Below are positions 18,800 through 28,287 of a stretch of 38,476 bases of DNA, in pieces. Source of the stretch: Gammaproteobacteria bacterium (GTDB taxonomy: Bacteria; Pseudomonadota; Gammaproteobacteria; Pseudomonadales; Halomonadaceae). How positions within the stretch are numbered: the first letter of the stretch is position 1; every line of letters begins with the position of its first letter. The notes beneath the pieces were generated by a model. The model ran no database searches. It had not been told where the DNA came from and saw nothing but the letters and a program-made list of their open reading frames with translations. The stretch lies in the NCBI GenBank assembly GCA_023485185.1, contig JAMCZP010000103.1:1-38476 (forward strand). The letters run 5' to 3'. The position numbers and the translations under genes were made by a program.

Positions 18800-20356
18800 C
18801 TAAACCTTAACCTTGGAAAGGCGCAAATTAAGCAGCGACATGCCCGCCACCAATAAGAAAATAAGCGTGGCGATGGCAGCTGCCAGACCGAAGTTCTGCC
18901 CGGCATCCTGAAAAGCGATGCGGTAGGTATAACTGACTAACAGGTCGGTGGTGCCCGCCGGAGTACTCGCGCCAAGAATATCCGGATTGCCTCCCGTGAG
19001 CAGCGCAATCAGTACAAAGTTATTGAAGTTAAAAGCAAATGCAGCAATCAATAACGGCGTTAGCGGTTTGATAATCAGCGGCAGGGTAATCTTGAAAAGG
19101 TTGGTCAGCGGGCCGCCGCCGTCGACTGCGGAGGCTTCATAGAGATCCTGGGGAATGGCCTGGATGAGCCCCATGCACAGTAGCAACATATAGGGGTAGC
19201 CTAACCAGGTGTTGACGATCAGCAGCATGGCGCGTGCCAACCATGGGTCAGTAAACCACTCTGGACGAACGCCAAACAGCGTATCCAAAATCATATTCAC
19301 TTCACCGAAGTGCTGATTAAACATGCCCTTGAAAATCAAAATCGAGATAAACGCAGGGACGGCGTAGGGCAGTATCAGCAGCGTTCGATAAATGGCTTTG
19401 CCTTTGAGCTGATTCCACTGCAAGAGTGACGCCAGTACAAAGCCAACCGCCAGGGTAAAGACCACCGTTAGTGCAGCGAAAACAAACGTCCATACAAAAA
19501 TCTGCATGAACGGCCCGCGAATATCAGGGTCGGTAAAAATCTGTGTGTAGTTGGTGAAGCCCACGTTAACGGGCCAGCCGGGCGTGATTCGCTCGCCGTT
19601 ATCGGCCACAAAGAAGCCAATGCTGTGGTCGGGGGTTAATAGCCGTTCGTCACGGCGGTCGTAGAGCGAGCCATCGTCACGGGCTTCAAAGCGGTCTAGC
19701 ATGGGGGCGAACTGACGAATGCCCGCCATACGCAGTTCCGTGCCGTCGGGGGTGAGTAATCGCAGCCCCTGTAACGCACTCCTTGCCTGAATAAGTTCAC
19801 GCATGGGCAAAGCGTCATGAGTGGGGGCAGCGCTGGCTGCTTGCAGGCCAACTCGGCGTGTTTCTTGATTGGCCAGATTGAGCGGGGACGATACAAAACG
19901 CTGTGTGCCACTCTCAAGCAACACACGTGTTAGTTCACCTTCACGGTAGAGCGTTAAATCAAACGCCGCGTCGTCCTCCTGGTAGGTTTGGCTTAACAGC
20001 TGGCTACGCACGCGCTCTTCAGAGAGAAGGTTGCTAGAGCTATAGTTACTAAAACTAATGCCAATGGTGTAGAGCAGCGGGAAAATTACAAACACACCAA
20101 GCCCGGCGACCGCTGGAAAAATATAGCGATGGCTCATCAGCGTACGCTTGGTAAACACCACGCCCAGAGAGCCCCCCAAGACTAAAAAAAGCAGCGCAAA
20201 CATCCACTGACCATTCAGGTGAAAAGCCAACACCAACCAGAAGAGAGCGATGAGCATTAAGGCAATGACACCACGCATGGCCCAGCGGGTGTAGCGTTCG
20301 GTGAAGTGGCGGGAGCGGTGGCGCGGAAGGCCACGAGACGCATTGGTGGTATACAT
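18800..20356 (-). CDS. malF: Maltose ABC transporter permease MalF
   Basis: With the ATG at 20356 (AGGA about 9 nt upstream) the product has 518 residues; E. coli MalF has 514. It shows the MalF hallmark of extra N-terminal spans and a large periplasmic P2 loop between [10 protein letters not shown] and [10 protein letters not shown] (about residues 95-270), which in E. coli contacts MalE. The EAA loop is [20 protein letters not shown]. The frame is open upstream to 20386, but those codons lie in the stem-loop between malE and malF and have no ribosome site. It is the second gene of malEFG, 60 bp after malE. Confidence 0.95.
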   Translation of the reverse strand: MYTTNASRGLPRHRSRHFTERYTRWAMRGVIALMLIALFWLVLAFHLNGQWMFALLFLVLGGSLGVVFTKRTLMSHRYIFPAVAGLGVFVIFPLLYTIGISFSNYSSSNLLSEERVRSQLLSQTYQEDDAAFDLTLYREGELTRVLLESGTQRFVSSPLNLANQETRRVGLQAASAAPTHDALPMRELIQARSALQGLRLLTPDGTELRMAGIRQFAPMLDRFEARDDGSLYDRRDERLLTPDHSIGFFVADNGERITPGWPVNVGFTNYTQIFTDPDIRGPFMQIFVWTFVFAALTVVFTLAVGFVLASLLQWNQLKGKAIYRTLLILPYAVPAFISILIFKGMFNQHFGEVNMILDTLFGVRPEWFTDPWLARAMLLIVNTWLGYPYMLLLCMGLIQAIPQDLYEASAVDGGGPLTNLFKITLPLIIKPLTPLLIAAFAFNFNNFVLIALLTGGNPDILGASTPAGTTDLLVSYTYRIAFQDAGQNFGLAAAIATLIFLLVAGMSLLNLRLSKVKV

Positions 20357-20372
20357 AATGACTTCCTGCAGG

Positions 20373-20400
20373 CTGGCCGACGGCATGCGCCGCCAGCCAG
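20373..20400 (-). repeat. Stem-loop in the malE-malF intercistronic region
   Basis: On the mRNA strand, CTGGCTGGCGGC and GCCGTCGGCCAG form a 12 bp stem (two G-U pairs) around a 4 nt loop. It lies 16 bp after the malE stop and before the malF ribosome site. No T-run follows, so it is not a standard terminator. E. coli has REP hairpins at the same place that stabilise malE mRNA and help keep binding protein in excess over permease; an equivalent role is inferred. Confidence 0.8.
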
Positions 20401-20416
20401 AAAGGACATAAAAGGG

Positions 20417-21604
20417 CTACTGGCGCATGCGCCGGGCAGCGGAATCCAGCGCTTCTTGAGGCGACTGACGCCCGCTGCCGATATTCTGCAGTGCTGGTTC
20501 CATGGCCGCCCAGAAGGCCCCCATTTCAGGAATGTTCGGCATTGGCATACCCACTTCTGCATTTTCCAGCGTCGCGGCAATATTGGGGTTGTCGGCCAGC
20601 TCCGCTTGATAGTCGATATGCGCTACCGCGCCCAGCGAGCCATCGCTGTTGAACGTACGCATACCCTCTTCGCTGAGCAGGTAGTTTTCCAAAAACTCGA
20701 CCGCTAAAAAGTCGTTGGGCGTGGCGGAGTTAATCATCGCGGTCATTACGCCGAACATCGGTTTGGCGCGCTCATCACCCACCCTGGGCAGTAGCGCAAC
20801 GCCGTAATCAATGCCACTGCGTTCCAGGTTGGGCCATGCCCAGGGGCCGCTGATCATGGTGGCGACTTCGCCGCGGTTGAAGCGGGTATCCATCAGGTTG
20901 TAGTCGGTGCCGCGGGGCAGTACGCCACTCTCGATAAGCTCGACCAGCTGCTCAGCCCCTTGCAGCGCACCTGCATTGTTAACCCCGATGTCACTCACAT
21001 CAAAACCGCTATCGATCTGCTTAAACGGGTAGCCACCGTTGGCGGCTAATAACGTCCAGCCGTAATAAGGTTCGCTGTAATCAAACAGAATGGCTTTTTT
21101 GCCTTCTGGGGCCAGCGTGGCGTCTAACGCCATCAGCTCAGCAAAGCTCTCTGGCGGCGTGTCTACCAATGCCTTGTTGTAAATAAGGCCGAGAGACTCA
21201 ACCGAGATCGGGTAGCCGTAGGTGTCGCCACTCCATAAGGCAGCTTCCCAGGTGAAATCAAAAAAGCTGTTTCGAAAACTTGCGCTGGGAGAGACGGGGG
21301 CTAATAAGCCGCTTTGAGCCCATTCCCCCATTCGGTCATGGGCCCAAATCACAATATCCGGCCCTTGGCCACTACCCGCCGCCTGCTGAAAACGGTCGGT
21401 AAGGTTGTCTGGGAAAACCACCTCCACGGCAATGCCGGTCTCTTCCAGAAACTGATCAGCGACCTTGCGAATCCCTTCCTGGCCTTTGTTGTCCCCCATC
21501 CATATGGTCAGGCGGTCATCTTCAAAGGCGAAGGCGGGCAGGGCGGTGCCGACAGCCAGCGTGGCGGCGAGGAGGGGGCGAGTAAAAGAGCGCAGTGGTG
21601 CCAT
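20417..21604 (-). CDS. malE: Periplasmic maltose/maltodextrin-binding protein
   Basis: A 395-residue exported binding protein, close to the 396 of E. coli MalE. The signal peptide probably ends after residue 26 (PAFA-FEDD). Classic MalE blocks are present: LTIWMGDNKGQEGI, DIVIWAHDRMGEWAQSGLLAPV, YGYPISVESLGLIYNKALV, AILFDYSEPYYGWTLLAANG, MISGPWAWPNL, FGVMTAMIN, LENYLLSEEGM and MPNIPEMGAFWAAMEPALQ. It delivers maltose and maltodextrins to MalFG. GAGGT precedes the ATG. A near-consensus MalT box lies about 76 bp upstream, in the 294 bp region shared with divergent zwf. Confidence 0.96.
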   Translation of the reverse strand: MAPLRSFTRPLLAATLAVGTALPAFAFEDDRLTIWMGDNKGQEGIRKVADQFLEETGIAVEVVFPDNLTDRFQQAAGSGQGPDIVIWAHDRMGEWAQSGLLAPVSPSASFRNSFFDFTWEAALWSGDTYGYPISVESLGLIYNKALVDTPPESFAELMALDATLAPEGKKAILFDYSEPYYGWTLLAANGGYPFKQIDSGFDVSDIGVNNAGALQGAEQLVELIESGVLPRGTDYNLMDTRFNRGEVATMISGPWAWPNLERSGIDYGVALLPRVGDERAKPMFGVMTAMINSATPNDFLAVEFLENYLLSEEGMRTFNSDGSLGAVAHIDYQAELADNPNIAATLENAEVGMPMPNIPEMGAFWAAMEPALQNIGSGRQSPQEALDSAARRMRQ

Positions 21605-21679
21605 GAAATAGTAACCTCGTTGTTGTTGTGATCATCTATTTATAAACATCGCCAGCGTGGCTAATTCTGTGTCGTGCCA

Positions 21680-21689
21680 CCTCATCCTC
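21680..21689 (-). promoter_or_regulatory. Possible MalT box upstream of malE
   Basis: On the minus strand it reads GAGGATGAGG, 9 of 10 matches to the E. coli MalT box GGGGATGAGG, with the same orientation as malE and 76 bp before its ATG. I see no second box at the usual spacing. About 35 bp separate it from the TATAAA-like -10, longer than the classic arrangement. Confidence 0.45.
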
Positions 21690-21794
21690 AAGGGGCGTAG
21701 TAGTGGCGTATGCGCAGGGCGTAGAGTAAAAGTGGTAATTCGTTTATTGGGCAGAACAGTAAGTGCACTGAAAGAGCAGCGACAATGATATTTT

Positions 21795-21809
21795 TGTAGT
21801 AAAATTACA
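21795..21809. promoter_or_regulatory. HexR-like operator upstream of zwf, site 1
   Basis: TGTAGTAAAATTACA fits the gammaproteobacterial HexR pattern TGTARTnnnAYTACA at every fixed position. HexR is a KDPG-responsive regulator of Entner-Doudoroff genes. The site is 90 bp upstream of the zwf start. No hexR gene lies in this window. Confidence 0.75.
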
Positions 21810-21849
21810 CGAATTATTGCGTGCTATGCCCGTATTGCGGTAGATTTTA

Positions 21850-21864
21850 GGTAATCTAACTACA
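21850..21864. promoter_or_regulatory. HexR-like operator upstream of zwf, site 2
   Basis: GGTAATCTAACTACA matches TGTARTnnnAYTACA except for the first base. It is 35 bp before the zwf start, overlapping the likely core promoter, so binding would be expected to repress. Confidence 0.6.
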
Positions 21865-21898
21865 TTATTAGTTGGTCTAATTACAAACAGGAGCAACG

Positions 21899-23404
21899 AT
21901 GAGCCAGCCCAATGCTTCCCAAGGTAGTCCATTCGGTGACCCCAATCATGCAATTGATCTGGCGCTGTTTGGGGCGCTGGGTGACCTCGCCATGCGCAAA
22001 CTCTTTCCAGCCTTATACCACCTTGATCGTGAAGGCTTGATGCCCGAAAGCACGCGCATTATGGGTCTGGCTCGGCAAGAGCACGATGTGGCGTCGTTTC
22101 GTCAGTTGGTGAGTGGCGCGCTGCAAAAGCGGCTGAAAAAAGATGAGCAGGATAAACAGAGTCTTGAGCGCTTTCTGGCCCGCTTGGACTATCTGCAGCT
22201 CGACTTCACCAAGGTGGATGGCTTTGGCGCCATTCGTGAGTGGCGAAAGGGCTCGTCTCGCCCCATGGTGGTGTATCTCTCTGTTGCTGCGCGTATCTAT
22301 GGCGATATTTGCCGTCACCTTCAGGCCAGTAAAAGCCTGGATGAAGAGTCCCGTGTGGTGGTTGAGAAGCCTATTGGCTACGACCTGCACTCATCCATTG
22401 AGATCAATGACGCCATTGGTGAAGTGTTCCCCGAGTCGCGGATTTACCGTATTGACCACTATTTGGGTAAAGAGACCGTCCAGAACCTGATCGCGCTGCG
22501 GTTTGCCAACCCGCTGTTTGGCACCCAGTGGAATCAGAACAACATCTCCCATGTGGAGATTACCGTGGCTGAAAAAGTCGGCATAGAGGGGCGCTGGGGT
22601 TACTTTGATGAGGCGGGCCAGCTACGCGATATGGTGCAAAACCACCTGCTACAGCTGCTGTGCTTAATCGCCATGGATCCCCCTTCAAACCTGGATGCCG
22701 ATGCCATTCGTGATGAGAAGGTGAAGGTGCTGAAAGCACTCAAACTGTTTGTGGGCGAAGCGCTTGGGCGAGATGTGGTGCGTGGCCAATATATCGCAGG
22801 CAACAGCGATGGCCAGTCGGTGCCTGGGTATTTGGAAGAAGAGGGCGCTAACACCCAGAGTCAGACCGAAACCTTTGTGGCCATGAAAACCGAAGTGTCC
22901 AACTGGCGCTGGGCGGGCGTGCCGTTCTACCTGCGTACCGGTAAACGGATGCCGGAGAAGCTCTCGCAGATCGTCATTCACTTCCGTCAGCAGCCCCACT
23001 ATATCTTCGACCCGGATCAGCGCGGCATCGCTTCGAATAAACTGATTATTCGCCTGCAGCCGGAAGAGGGCATCGCCCTGCAAGTGCTGACCAAAGATAG
23101 TGGCCTGGATAAAGGCATGCGCCTGCGTCCCGGTCCGCTGCATTTGGACTTTAACAGTGCGTTTCCCAAATCGCGGATACCCGATGCCTACGAACGCCTG
23201 CTGCTGGAAGTCATGAAAGGCCAGCAGTATCTATTCGTGCGTCGCGATGAAATCGAACACGCCTGGCGCTGGTGCGATCAACTCATTGATGGCTGGAAAC
23301 AGCGTGACACGCCGCCGCGCCGCTATCCAGCGGGCTCTTGGGGCCCGGTCGCTTCCATTGCCATGATTACCCAGGATGGCCGCAGCTGGTACGAGGATTA
23401 TTAA
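21899..23404 (+). CDS. zwf: Glucose-6-phosphate 1-dehydrogenase
   Basis: A 501-residue enzyme oxidising glucose 6-phosphate to 6-phosphogluconolactone with NAD(P)+, the first committed Entner-Doudoroff step. The nucleotide-binding motif is [12 protein letters not shown] at 24-35, [11 protein letters not shown] near 153-163 and the substrate/catalytic motif RIDHYLGKE at 184-192. The middle block ([20 protein letters not shown], then [20 protein letters not shown]) and [11 protein letters not shown] are also typical. AGGAG lies 6-7 nt before ATG 21899. It is first in zwf-pgl-eda: the pgl start is 1 bp beyond its stop, with the pgl ribosome site inside zwf. Two HexR-like sites lie upstream. Confidence 0.97.
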   Translation: MSQPNASQGSPFGDPNHAIDLALFGALGDLAMRKLFPALYHLDREGLMPESTRIMGLARQEHDVASFRQLVSGALQKRLKKDEQDKQSLERFLARLDYLQLDFTKVDGFGAIREWRKGSSRPMVVYLSVAARIYGDICRHLQASKSLDEESRVVVEKPIGYDLHSSIEINDAIGEVFPESRIYRIDHYLGKETVQNLIALRFANPLFGTQWNQNNISHVEITVAEKVGIEGRWGYFDEAGQLRDMVQNHLLQLLCLIAMDPPSNLDADAIRDEKVKVLKALKLFVGEALGRDVVRGQYIAGNSDGQSVPGYLEEEGANTQSQTETFVAMKTEVSNWRWAGVPFYLRTGKRMPEKLSQIVIHFRQQPHYIFDPDQRGIASNKLIIRLQPEEGIALQVLTKDSGLDKGMRLRPGPLHLDFNSAFPKSRIPDAYERLLLEVMKGQQYLFVRRDEIEHAWRWCDQLIDGWKQRDTPPRRYPAGSWGPVASIAMITQDGRSWYEDY

Positions 23405-23405
23405 T

Positions 23406-24071
23406 ATGAGCCAAGCACGTCAACAGCTTGCTGAGCAGCTTGCCGAAGCCGTTTTTCAGGCGCTATACGAAGACTTAAACCACCAGGAGCGCGCGCTGCT
23501 GGTGGTCTCTGGTGGCTCAACGCCGGTGCCTTTTTTCAAGGCGCTGGCGGCTAAACCGCTACCCTGGGAACGCATTGACGTAACACTCGCCGACGAGCGC
23601 TGGGTAGATGAGCAGAGCAGTGATAGCAATGCCAAGTTAGTGCGTGAGCATCTCCTTCAGGGTGACGCGGAAGCGGCCAGTTTTATACCGTTAACGTGCA
23701 GTGCTGCCACCCCTGAAGAGGGTGTCGATGAAGTGGTCAGGCAAGTGGAGTCATTAGCGTGGCCCGCTAGCGTGGTGATTTTGGGCATGGGCGGCGATGG
23801 GCACACCGCATCGCTGTTCCCCGACAGCCCTGAGCTAACGCTGGCACTGGCGACGGATGAACTGTTGGTAGCGGTGAGAACCCCTAGCCAGCCGCAGCCG
23901 CGGATTACCTTTTCTGCTGACCGTCTGCATCAGGCGCGTCGTCATTTTTTGCATATTACCGGTGATGATAAGCGCGCCGTATTGGCCAAGGCATTAAGCG
24001 GAGACGACGTTCGTCAACTGCCTATTCGTGCCTTTTTAACCTGCCCATTGGCCATTTACTGGGCGCCATAA
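23406..24071 (+). CDS. pgl: 6-phosphogluconolactonase
   Basis: A 221-residue DevB-type enzyme hydrolysing 6-phosphogluconolactone to 6-phosphogluconate. Family motifs are LLVVSGGSTPVPFFKAL (near 33-49), DVTLADERWV (near 58-67) and ILGMGGDGHTASLFPDSPEL (near 125-144). The ATG at 23406 begins 1 bp after the zwf stop and uses GAGGA inside the zwf 3' end. The frame is open further upstream to 23376 within zwf, without support. Its product is the substrate of Edd, encoded at 34266-36155. Confidence 0.95.
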   Translation: MSQARQQLAEQLAEAVFQALYEDLNHQERALLVVSGGSTPVPFFKALAAKPLPWERIDVTLADERWVDEQSSDSNAKLVREHLLQGDAEAASFIPLTCSAATPEEGVDEVVRQVESLAWPASVVILGMGGDGHTASLFPDSPELTLALATDELLVAVRTPSQPQPRITFSADRLHQARRHFLHITGDDKRAVLAKALSGDDVRQLPIRAFLTCPLAIYWAP

Positions 24072-24110
24072 GGCCTTAGCTAATAAAATAAGTTGCTTGG
24101 AGACTCGCTC

Positions 24111-24773
24111 ATGACTATAGACAAACAGTTACCCTCTACCCGCACCGCAGAGCTGGATAGCATCTGCTTGAAAGCTGAAGTAATACCGGTCATCACGATT
24201 GACCGTTTGGAAGACGCGGTACCGCTAGGTAGAGCTCTGGTAGAAGGCGGTTTGACCGTACTGGAAATTACCCTGCGTACTGATTGTGCTCTGGATGCCA
24301 TTAAACGCATGAAGGAAGCGCTGCCGGGCGCCAGCATTGGGGTGGGCACTGTACTTACGCCTGCCCAGTATCGCCAAGCCGAACAAGTGGGCGCTGATTT
24401 TGTGGTGACGCCAGGGGCAACGGATGCCCTGTATCGCTATGGCGTAGAGAGCCCAGTACCCATGCTGCCGGGGGTTTCAACGATTTCTGAACTAATGACT
24501 GGATGGCAGTACGGCTATCGCCGCTTTAAGTTTTTCCCAGCAGAATCTAGCGGCGGCGCAAAAGCGATCAAAGCGTTTGGTGCGCCGATTCCAGAAGCGC
24601 GCTTTTGCCCCACGGGTGGCATTACGGTAGACAACGCAGACACCTATCTCTCACTGCCTAACGTGATGTGTGTGGGCGGTTCCTGGTTAACCCCCAAGGC
24701 GATGGTAGAAGCGGAAGATTGGGAGGGTATTCGCGAGCTGGCGCGCCAAGCCGCCGAGCGTTTTCATCACTGA
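24111..24773 (+). CDS. eda: KDPG aldolase (2-dehydro-3-deoxy-6-phosphogluconate aldolase)
   Basis: A 220-residue class I aldolase splitting KDPG to pyruvate and glyceraldehyde 3-phosphate. The Schiff-base lysine is K140 (RRFKFFPAE) and the catalytic glutamate E52 (VLEITLRT), both 7 residues later than E. coli Eda K133 and E45, consistent with a slightly longer N-terminus. GVGTVLTP and FCPTGGIT phosphate-site motifs are present. ATG 24111 has GGAG 8 nt upstream; an in-frame TTG at 24093 has no ribosome site. It is the last gene of zwf-pgl-eda, 39 bp after pgl, and is followed by a terminator. Confidence 0.96.
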   Translation: MTIDKQLPSTRTAELDSICLKAEVIPVITIDRLEDAVPLGRALVEGGLTVLEITLRTDCALDAIKRMKEALPGASIGVGTVLTPAQYRQAEQVGADFVVTPGATDALYRYGVESPVPMLPGVSTISELMTGWQYGYRRFKFFPAESSGGAKAIKAFGAPIPEARFCPTGGITVDNADTYLSLPNVMCVGGSWLTPKAMVEAEDWEGIRELARQAAERFHH

Positions 24774-24813
24774 AAAAACCACCGTTAATTGAACATTAAG
24801 TAGTAAGTGCCAG

Positions 24814-24865
24814 CCCTAGTTACGGTTTTTAAACTCCTTGTTTAAGAACATAACTAGGGTTTTTT
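24814..24865 (+). terminator. Rho-independent terminator of zwf-pgl-eda
   Basis: CCCTAGTTA (24814-24822) pairs with TAACTAGGG (24851-24859), followed by six Ts. An inner TTAAAC/GTTTAA stem lies within the loop, so the structure is an extended interrupted hairpin. It lies 41 bp after the eda stop. Confidence 0.85.
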
Positions 24866-24962
24866 ATAGCGAAAATTTCTCATTCGCGTATCTTAGCCGG
24901 CTGCATAAGACCAAAGGCTTATTACAGGCTTATATTCAGCTCGTCTAAAATGGCTGTTCAAT

Positions 24963-24973
24963 ATGTCTGACAT
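24963..24973. promoter_or_regulatory. Putative DgoR-type operator upstream of the symporter
   Basis: ATGTCTGACAT, an 11 bp palindrome around a central T, 75 bp before the symporter start. The identical 11-mer, extended to a 15 bp palindrome, lies upstream of the GntR/dgo operon at 31243-31257. Sharing it places the symporter in the same regulon. Confidence 0.7.
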
Positions 24974-25047
24974 TTTATGCATCGCGCATCTATTACATGC
25001 GTGCCACCGATAACGATTAACTTGCAGCGATTAAGAGGTGAGTCAAT

Positions 25048-26643
25048 ATGCACGCGTTGACCCTGGCGTCATTTCTATTTTTTACAGGGCTGGTCGCCTT
25101 TATCACTTGGCGCATCACCCGCCGAGATGACCACTCAAGCACCAGCGGCTACTTTCTAGCTGGGCGAACGCTTACCTTCCCGTTGATTGCTGGCTCTCTG
25201 CTGATGACCAACCTCTCCACCGAGCAAATGGTGGGCCTCAATGGGGCGGCTTTCTCAGATGGTCTTAGTGTCATGGCCTGGGAAGTGGTCGCGGTTATTG
25301 CGCTAGTAGCGTTGGCGCTGTTCTTCCTGCCGCGGTTTTTGAAAAGTGGTATTGCCACACTGCCGCAACTGCTTGAAATTCGTTTCGATAAAACGACTCA
25401 GCTCATTACCAACATTATCTTTCTGCTCGCCTATGCGGTGATTCTGCTGCCGATTATTCTCTACTCCGGCGCTATCGGGTTGCAGGGAATGCTCGATCTC
25501 CAGGGGCTAACCGGTATTGAGTCGTCTACCAAGCTACTGTGGCTAACGGTGTGGATCGTCGGCATTATCGGTGCGGTGTATGCCCTGTTTGGCGGGCTGC
25601 GCACGGTAGCGGTCTCGGATACGCTTAACGGCGTCGGGCTGCTGATCGGTGGCTTTGTGATCGTCTATTTCGGCCTGCAGGCAGTGAGCGGCGGCACGGG
25701 TATCATGGAGGGCTGGAGCATCCTCAAAGAGAGCGACCCGGATAAACTTAATTCGATTGGCGGTTCTGATCAGCAGGTGCCGTTCTTTACCCTGTTTACC
25801 GGCGTTTTCTTAATCAACCTGTTCTACTGGAGCACCAACCAGCAGATTATTCAGCGCACCTTTGCGGCTAAGAACCTCGCCGAAGGCCAAAAGGGCGTTC
25901 TGTTGACCGGTCTCTTCAAACTGCTGGGCCCACTCTATCTCGTGCTACCGGGGATTATTGCCTATCACCTCTATGCTGATCAGGGCGTGCGCGCCGATGA
26001 AGCTTACGGCCACTTGGTGTTTAACGTACTGCCGCCCTATTTAACCGGATTTTTCGCTGCCGTTATGGTCGGTGCAATTCTGTCGTCGTTTAACTCAGCG
26101 CTTAACAGCACCACAACGATTTTCAGCCTGGGTATCTATAAAGGGGTGCTGAACAAAGAGGCAACCGAAGAGCAGGTGGTTAAGTCAGGTAAAGTGTTTG
26201 GCTGGATCATGGCCATTCTCACCATGATTATTGCGCCACTGCTGGCTGGTCAGGAGAGCCTGTTTGGTTACCTGCAGAAGATGAACGCGATTTACTTTAT
26301 TCCGATTCTTGCCGTGGTGCTGGTCGGGCTGCTAACCAAACGTGTTCCGCCGATGGCGGCTAAAATTGCCCTGGTGGGCGGCTGCTTGTTGATTGCCGCC
26401 GGTTACTTTGTGCCACCCTTTACGCTGCTGCCGCAGATCATGCACGAGTTCCACTTCGTGGCGCTAGTGTTTGTGTTGCTGGTCGTTATGATGCTGATCA
26501 TTGGCAAACTGCGCCCAAGGGAAACCGACTGGGTTCAGCAGGATAGTGGCGATGTGGATCTCACCCCCTGGAAAGGCGCGGTGCCTGCCGGTATCGTGTT
26601 GGTGGTGTTAGTGATTGTGATGTATATAAGCTTCGCTGGCTGA
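25048..26643 (+). CDS. Sodium:solute symporter (SSS/SGLT-like), probable galactose or galactonate uptake
   Basis: A 531-residue inner-membrane protein with about 14 hydrophobic spans, typical of the sodium/solute symporter family. SSS features include [33 protein letters not shown] near residue 60, a [14 protein letters not shown] segment near 183 and [19 protein letters not shown] near 349. The last two resemble sodium/sugar members such as vSGLT and E. coli YidK. AAGAGGTGAG precedes ATG 25048. Substrate cannot be read from sequence. It converges with the dgo operon and shares its operator palindrome, so galactose, galactonate or a related sugar acid is inferred. Confidence 0.88.
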   Translation: MHALTLASFLFFTGLVAFITWRITRRDDHSSTSGYFLAGRTLTFPLIAGSLLMTNLSTEQMVGLNGAAFSDGLSVMAWEVVAVIALVALALFFLPRFLKSGIATLPQLLEIRFDKTTQLITNIIFLLAYAVILLPIILYSGAIGLQGMLDLQGLTGIESSTKLLWLTVWIVGIIGAVYALFGGLRTVAVSDTLNGVGLLIGGFVIVYFGLQAVSGGTGIMEGWSILKESDPDKLNSIGGSDQQVPFFTLFTGVFLINLFYWSTNQQIIQRTFAAKNLAEGQKGVLLTGLFKLLGPLYLVLPGIIAYHLYADQGVRADEAYGHLVFNVLPPYLTGFFAAVMVGAILSSFNSALNSTTTIFSLGIYKGVLNKEATEEQVVKSGKVFGWIMAILTMIIAPLLAGQESLFGYLQKMNAIYFIPILAVVLVGLLTKRVPPMAAKIALVGGCLLIAAGYFVPPFTLLPQIMHEFHFVALVFVLLVVMMLIIGKLRPRETDWVQQDSGDVDLTPWKGAVPAGIVLVVLVIVMYISFAG

Positions 26644-26681
26644 TGACTCACCATTTTCGCTAATGGGTGAGGCTGTAACAG

Positions 26682-26715
26682 AAAGGCCCCGCTAGTATCT
26701 GCTAGCGGGGCCTTT
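26682..26715. terminator. Bidirectional terminator between the symporter and the dgo operon
   Basis: Perfect 14 bp stem AAAGGCCCCGCTAG/CTAGCGGGGCCTTT with a 6 nt loop; Ts follow the GC stem on either strand. It ends the symporter transcript (stop 26643) and the convergent dgo operon (stop 26752). A smaller imperfect hairpin lies at 26647-26671. Confidence 0.93.
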
Positions 26716-26751
26716 TGCTGGGAGGTTCTTGGGAGAGGGGGTGTGAAAGCG

Positions 26752-27648
26752 TTATGCGAAACGAAGCGGCGGCTCGGCGAGTCCAGCGATGCCGAGTTCG
26801 ACCATATAGAGCGAGCCTGCGGTGGGCTCCTGGGCAAGCTGCTCAGCGCTGAATCCCTCTTGTGCCGTGGTGATATACAGCGTTTTCAGATCAGGGCCTG
26901 CAAATGCGGGGCACGAGGGTTGGCTGACCGGTAGCTTGACGCGGCCAATGATCTGGCCATTGTTATCCAAACGCACAACCTGACCGGCGCCCCAGAGTGC
27001 TAACCAGAGGCAGCCTTCGCTATCGACGACGGCGCCATCGGGGTTACCTAATGTCGTGGAGAAATCTGCCCAGGGCTGCGGCTCACCTTTGGGCCAGCCT
27101 TCGCTATCGAGCGTCCAGCGCATTACCACGCCGGTAGCGGTATCGGTGAACCAGGCAAACTCGCCATCTTCAGAAAAACAGATGGCATTGGGAATAGTCA
27201 GGCCTGAGCGCAAAAGAGTGAGCTTGCCGCGATGCAGGCGGTAAAGGCTGCCAGCGCCTTTTTCGGCTTTTTTACCCATGGTGGAGAGCCACAAGCTGCC
27301 ATGGCGATCAATACGGGCGTCATTGCTACGGGTAATCGGGTTGTCGGCTTCGAAATCGCAGAACCTTTCAACAGCAGCATTAACAGGATCGAAGCGGCTG
27401 AGGCGATCTTCACCGACGAGTAGCAGGCCGCCCCCTTCCAGCGGTGCGGCGAGGGATACCATGTGATCAAGCGAATACTGTCCGCTTTCGCTGCTGGCTG
27501 GGGATAACCAGTGCAGCTGCTGTTCGAGAATATTGCACCAGTAAAGGCGCTGGTTTTTGGCGTCCCACTGGGGGCCTTCACCCAGCATACAGCGACAATC
27601 GACCACTAACTCGGCCTGCCACGTTGAAACACTTATGTCTTTTGTCAT
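26752..27648 (-). CDS. SMP-30/gluconolaconase-family sugar lactonase
   Basis: A 298-residue six-bladed beta-propeller lactonase. The metal ligands known in human SMP-30 (E18, N154, D204) appear here as E24 (LGEGPQWD), N154 (IPNAICFS) and D204 (GNPDGAVVD); N109 in RSNDAR is the substrate-side residue. No signal peptide is seen, so it is cytoplasmic. As the last gene of the dgo operon, 11 bp after dgoA with AGGAGAA before its ATG, it is best read as a galactonolactonase making galactonate for DgoD, though the family also acts on glucono- and arabinonolactones. The operon lacks an evident galactose dehydrogenase to supply its substrate. Confidence 0.9.
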   Translation of the reverse strand: MTKDISVSTWQAELVVDCRCMLGEGPQWDAKNQRLYWCNILEQQLHWLSPASSESGQYSLDHMVSLAAPLEGGGLLLVGEDRLSRFDPVNAAVERFCDFEADNPITRSNDARIDRHGSLWLSTMGKKAEKGAGSLYRLHRGKLTLLRSGLTIPNAICFSEDGEFAWFTDTATGVVMRWTLDSEGWPKGEPQPWADFSTTLGNPDGAVVDSEGCLWLALWGAGQVVRLDNNGQIIGRVKLPVSQPSCPAFAGPDLKTLYITTAQEGFSAEQLAQEPTAGSLYMVELGIAGLAEPPLRFA

Positions 27649-27659
27649 GCTTGTTCTCC

Positions 27660-28265
27660 TTATTGTTCTCCTGCTAACCAGGCATCGACAAGGGCGTGAG
27701 CCTGTTTCCCCACCTGAGAAGCACTTTGGCCAGGTTTATATAATGCACTGCCAAGGCCTGCGCCATCGACACCCGCTGCGCGCCACTCGGCGAAGTTATC
27801 GACCCCAACGCCTCCCACAGCGTACAGCAGCGTTCCTTCGGGAAGCACAGCACGCACGGCTTTCATGCCCTCTAGACCTACCTGCACCGCGGGGAAGAGT
27901 TTAAGCCCAGTGGCCCCCGCATCAAGCGCATCAAAGGCCTCTGAAGGTGTCACAATACCAGGCCAGCTCGCCATGCCGAGTCTATGCGTCTCTTCAATCA
28001 CCGCAGGCCGGCAGTTGGGAGAAACGATTAAGCGCCCTCCAGCAGCGTGAACTTCACGCACCTGGGCCGGAGTGAGCACCGTACCTGCTCCAATGACCGC
28101 GCGCTCGCCAAATGCCTCGACCAAGCGGCGGATGCTCTCCAGTGGGTTGGGTGAGTTAAGAGGTACCTCAATCTGGGTGATACCTGCGGCCAGCACCGCT
28201 TCCGCGACATCCACGGCCTCATCAGGCGTTACACCGCGTAAAATACCAATCAGTGGCAGAGACAT
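27660..28265 (-). CDS. dgoA: 2-dehydro-3-deoxy-6-phosphogalactonate aldolase
   Basis: A class I aldolase of the KDPG/KHG family that cleaves KDPGal to pyruvate and glyceraldehyde 3-phosphate. The start chosen is ATG 28265 (MSLPLIGILRG, 201 residues), with GGAG 9 nt upstream; the further in-frame TTG at 28280 overlaps that ribosome site. The Schiff-base lysine lies in GLKLFPA (K122), the glutamate in QIEVPLNSP (E33) and the phosphate site in GAGTVLTP and AVGGV. The LNSP and GLKLFP signatures match E. coli DgoA and separate it from the Eda at 24111. It sits 22 bp after dgoK. Confidence 0.94.
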   Translation of the reverse strand: MSLPLIGILRGVTPDEAVDVAEAVLAAGITQIEVPLNSPNPLESIRRLVEAFGERAVIGAGTVLTPAQVREVHAAGGRLIVSPNCRPAVIEETHRLGMASWPGIVTPSEAFDALDAGATGLKLFPAVQVGLEGMKAVRAVLPEGTLLYAVGGVGVDNFAEWRAAGVDGAGLGSALYKPGQSASQVGKQAHALVDAWLAGEQ

Positions 28266-28287
28266 AGCCAATTTCTCCAAGCTTAAT

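Larger units (their letters stand above)
21605..21898. promoter_or_regulatory. Divergent control region between malE and zwf
   Basis: This 294 bp region has no gene. The malE side holds a possible MalT box (21680-21689) and a TATAAA-like -10 on the minus strand near 21640-21646. The zwf side holds two HexR-like palindromes (21795-21809 and 21850-21864) and a half site, ATTACA, at 21880-21885. It joins sugar uptake and Entner-Doudoroff genes back to back. Confidence 0.75.

Noticed and set aside
18790..18906. Longer malG start
   Set aside because: It overlaps the malF 3' end in another frame; ATG 18789 follows GGAGG and gives MAMVQP as in E. coli.
20357..20386. Longer malF start
   Set aside because: The codon lies in the loop of the intercistronic hairpin with no ribosome site; ATG 20356 is well placed.
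21871..21885. Third HexR site before zwf
   Set aside because: Only the right half (ATTACA) matches; the left half GTTGGT does not.
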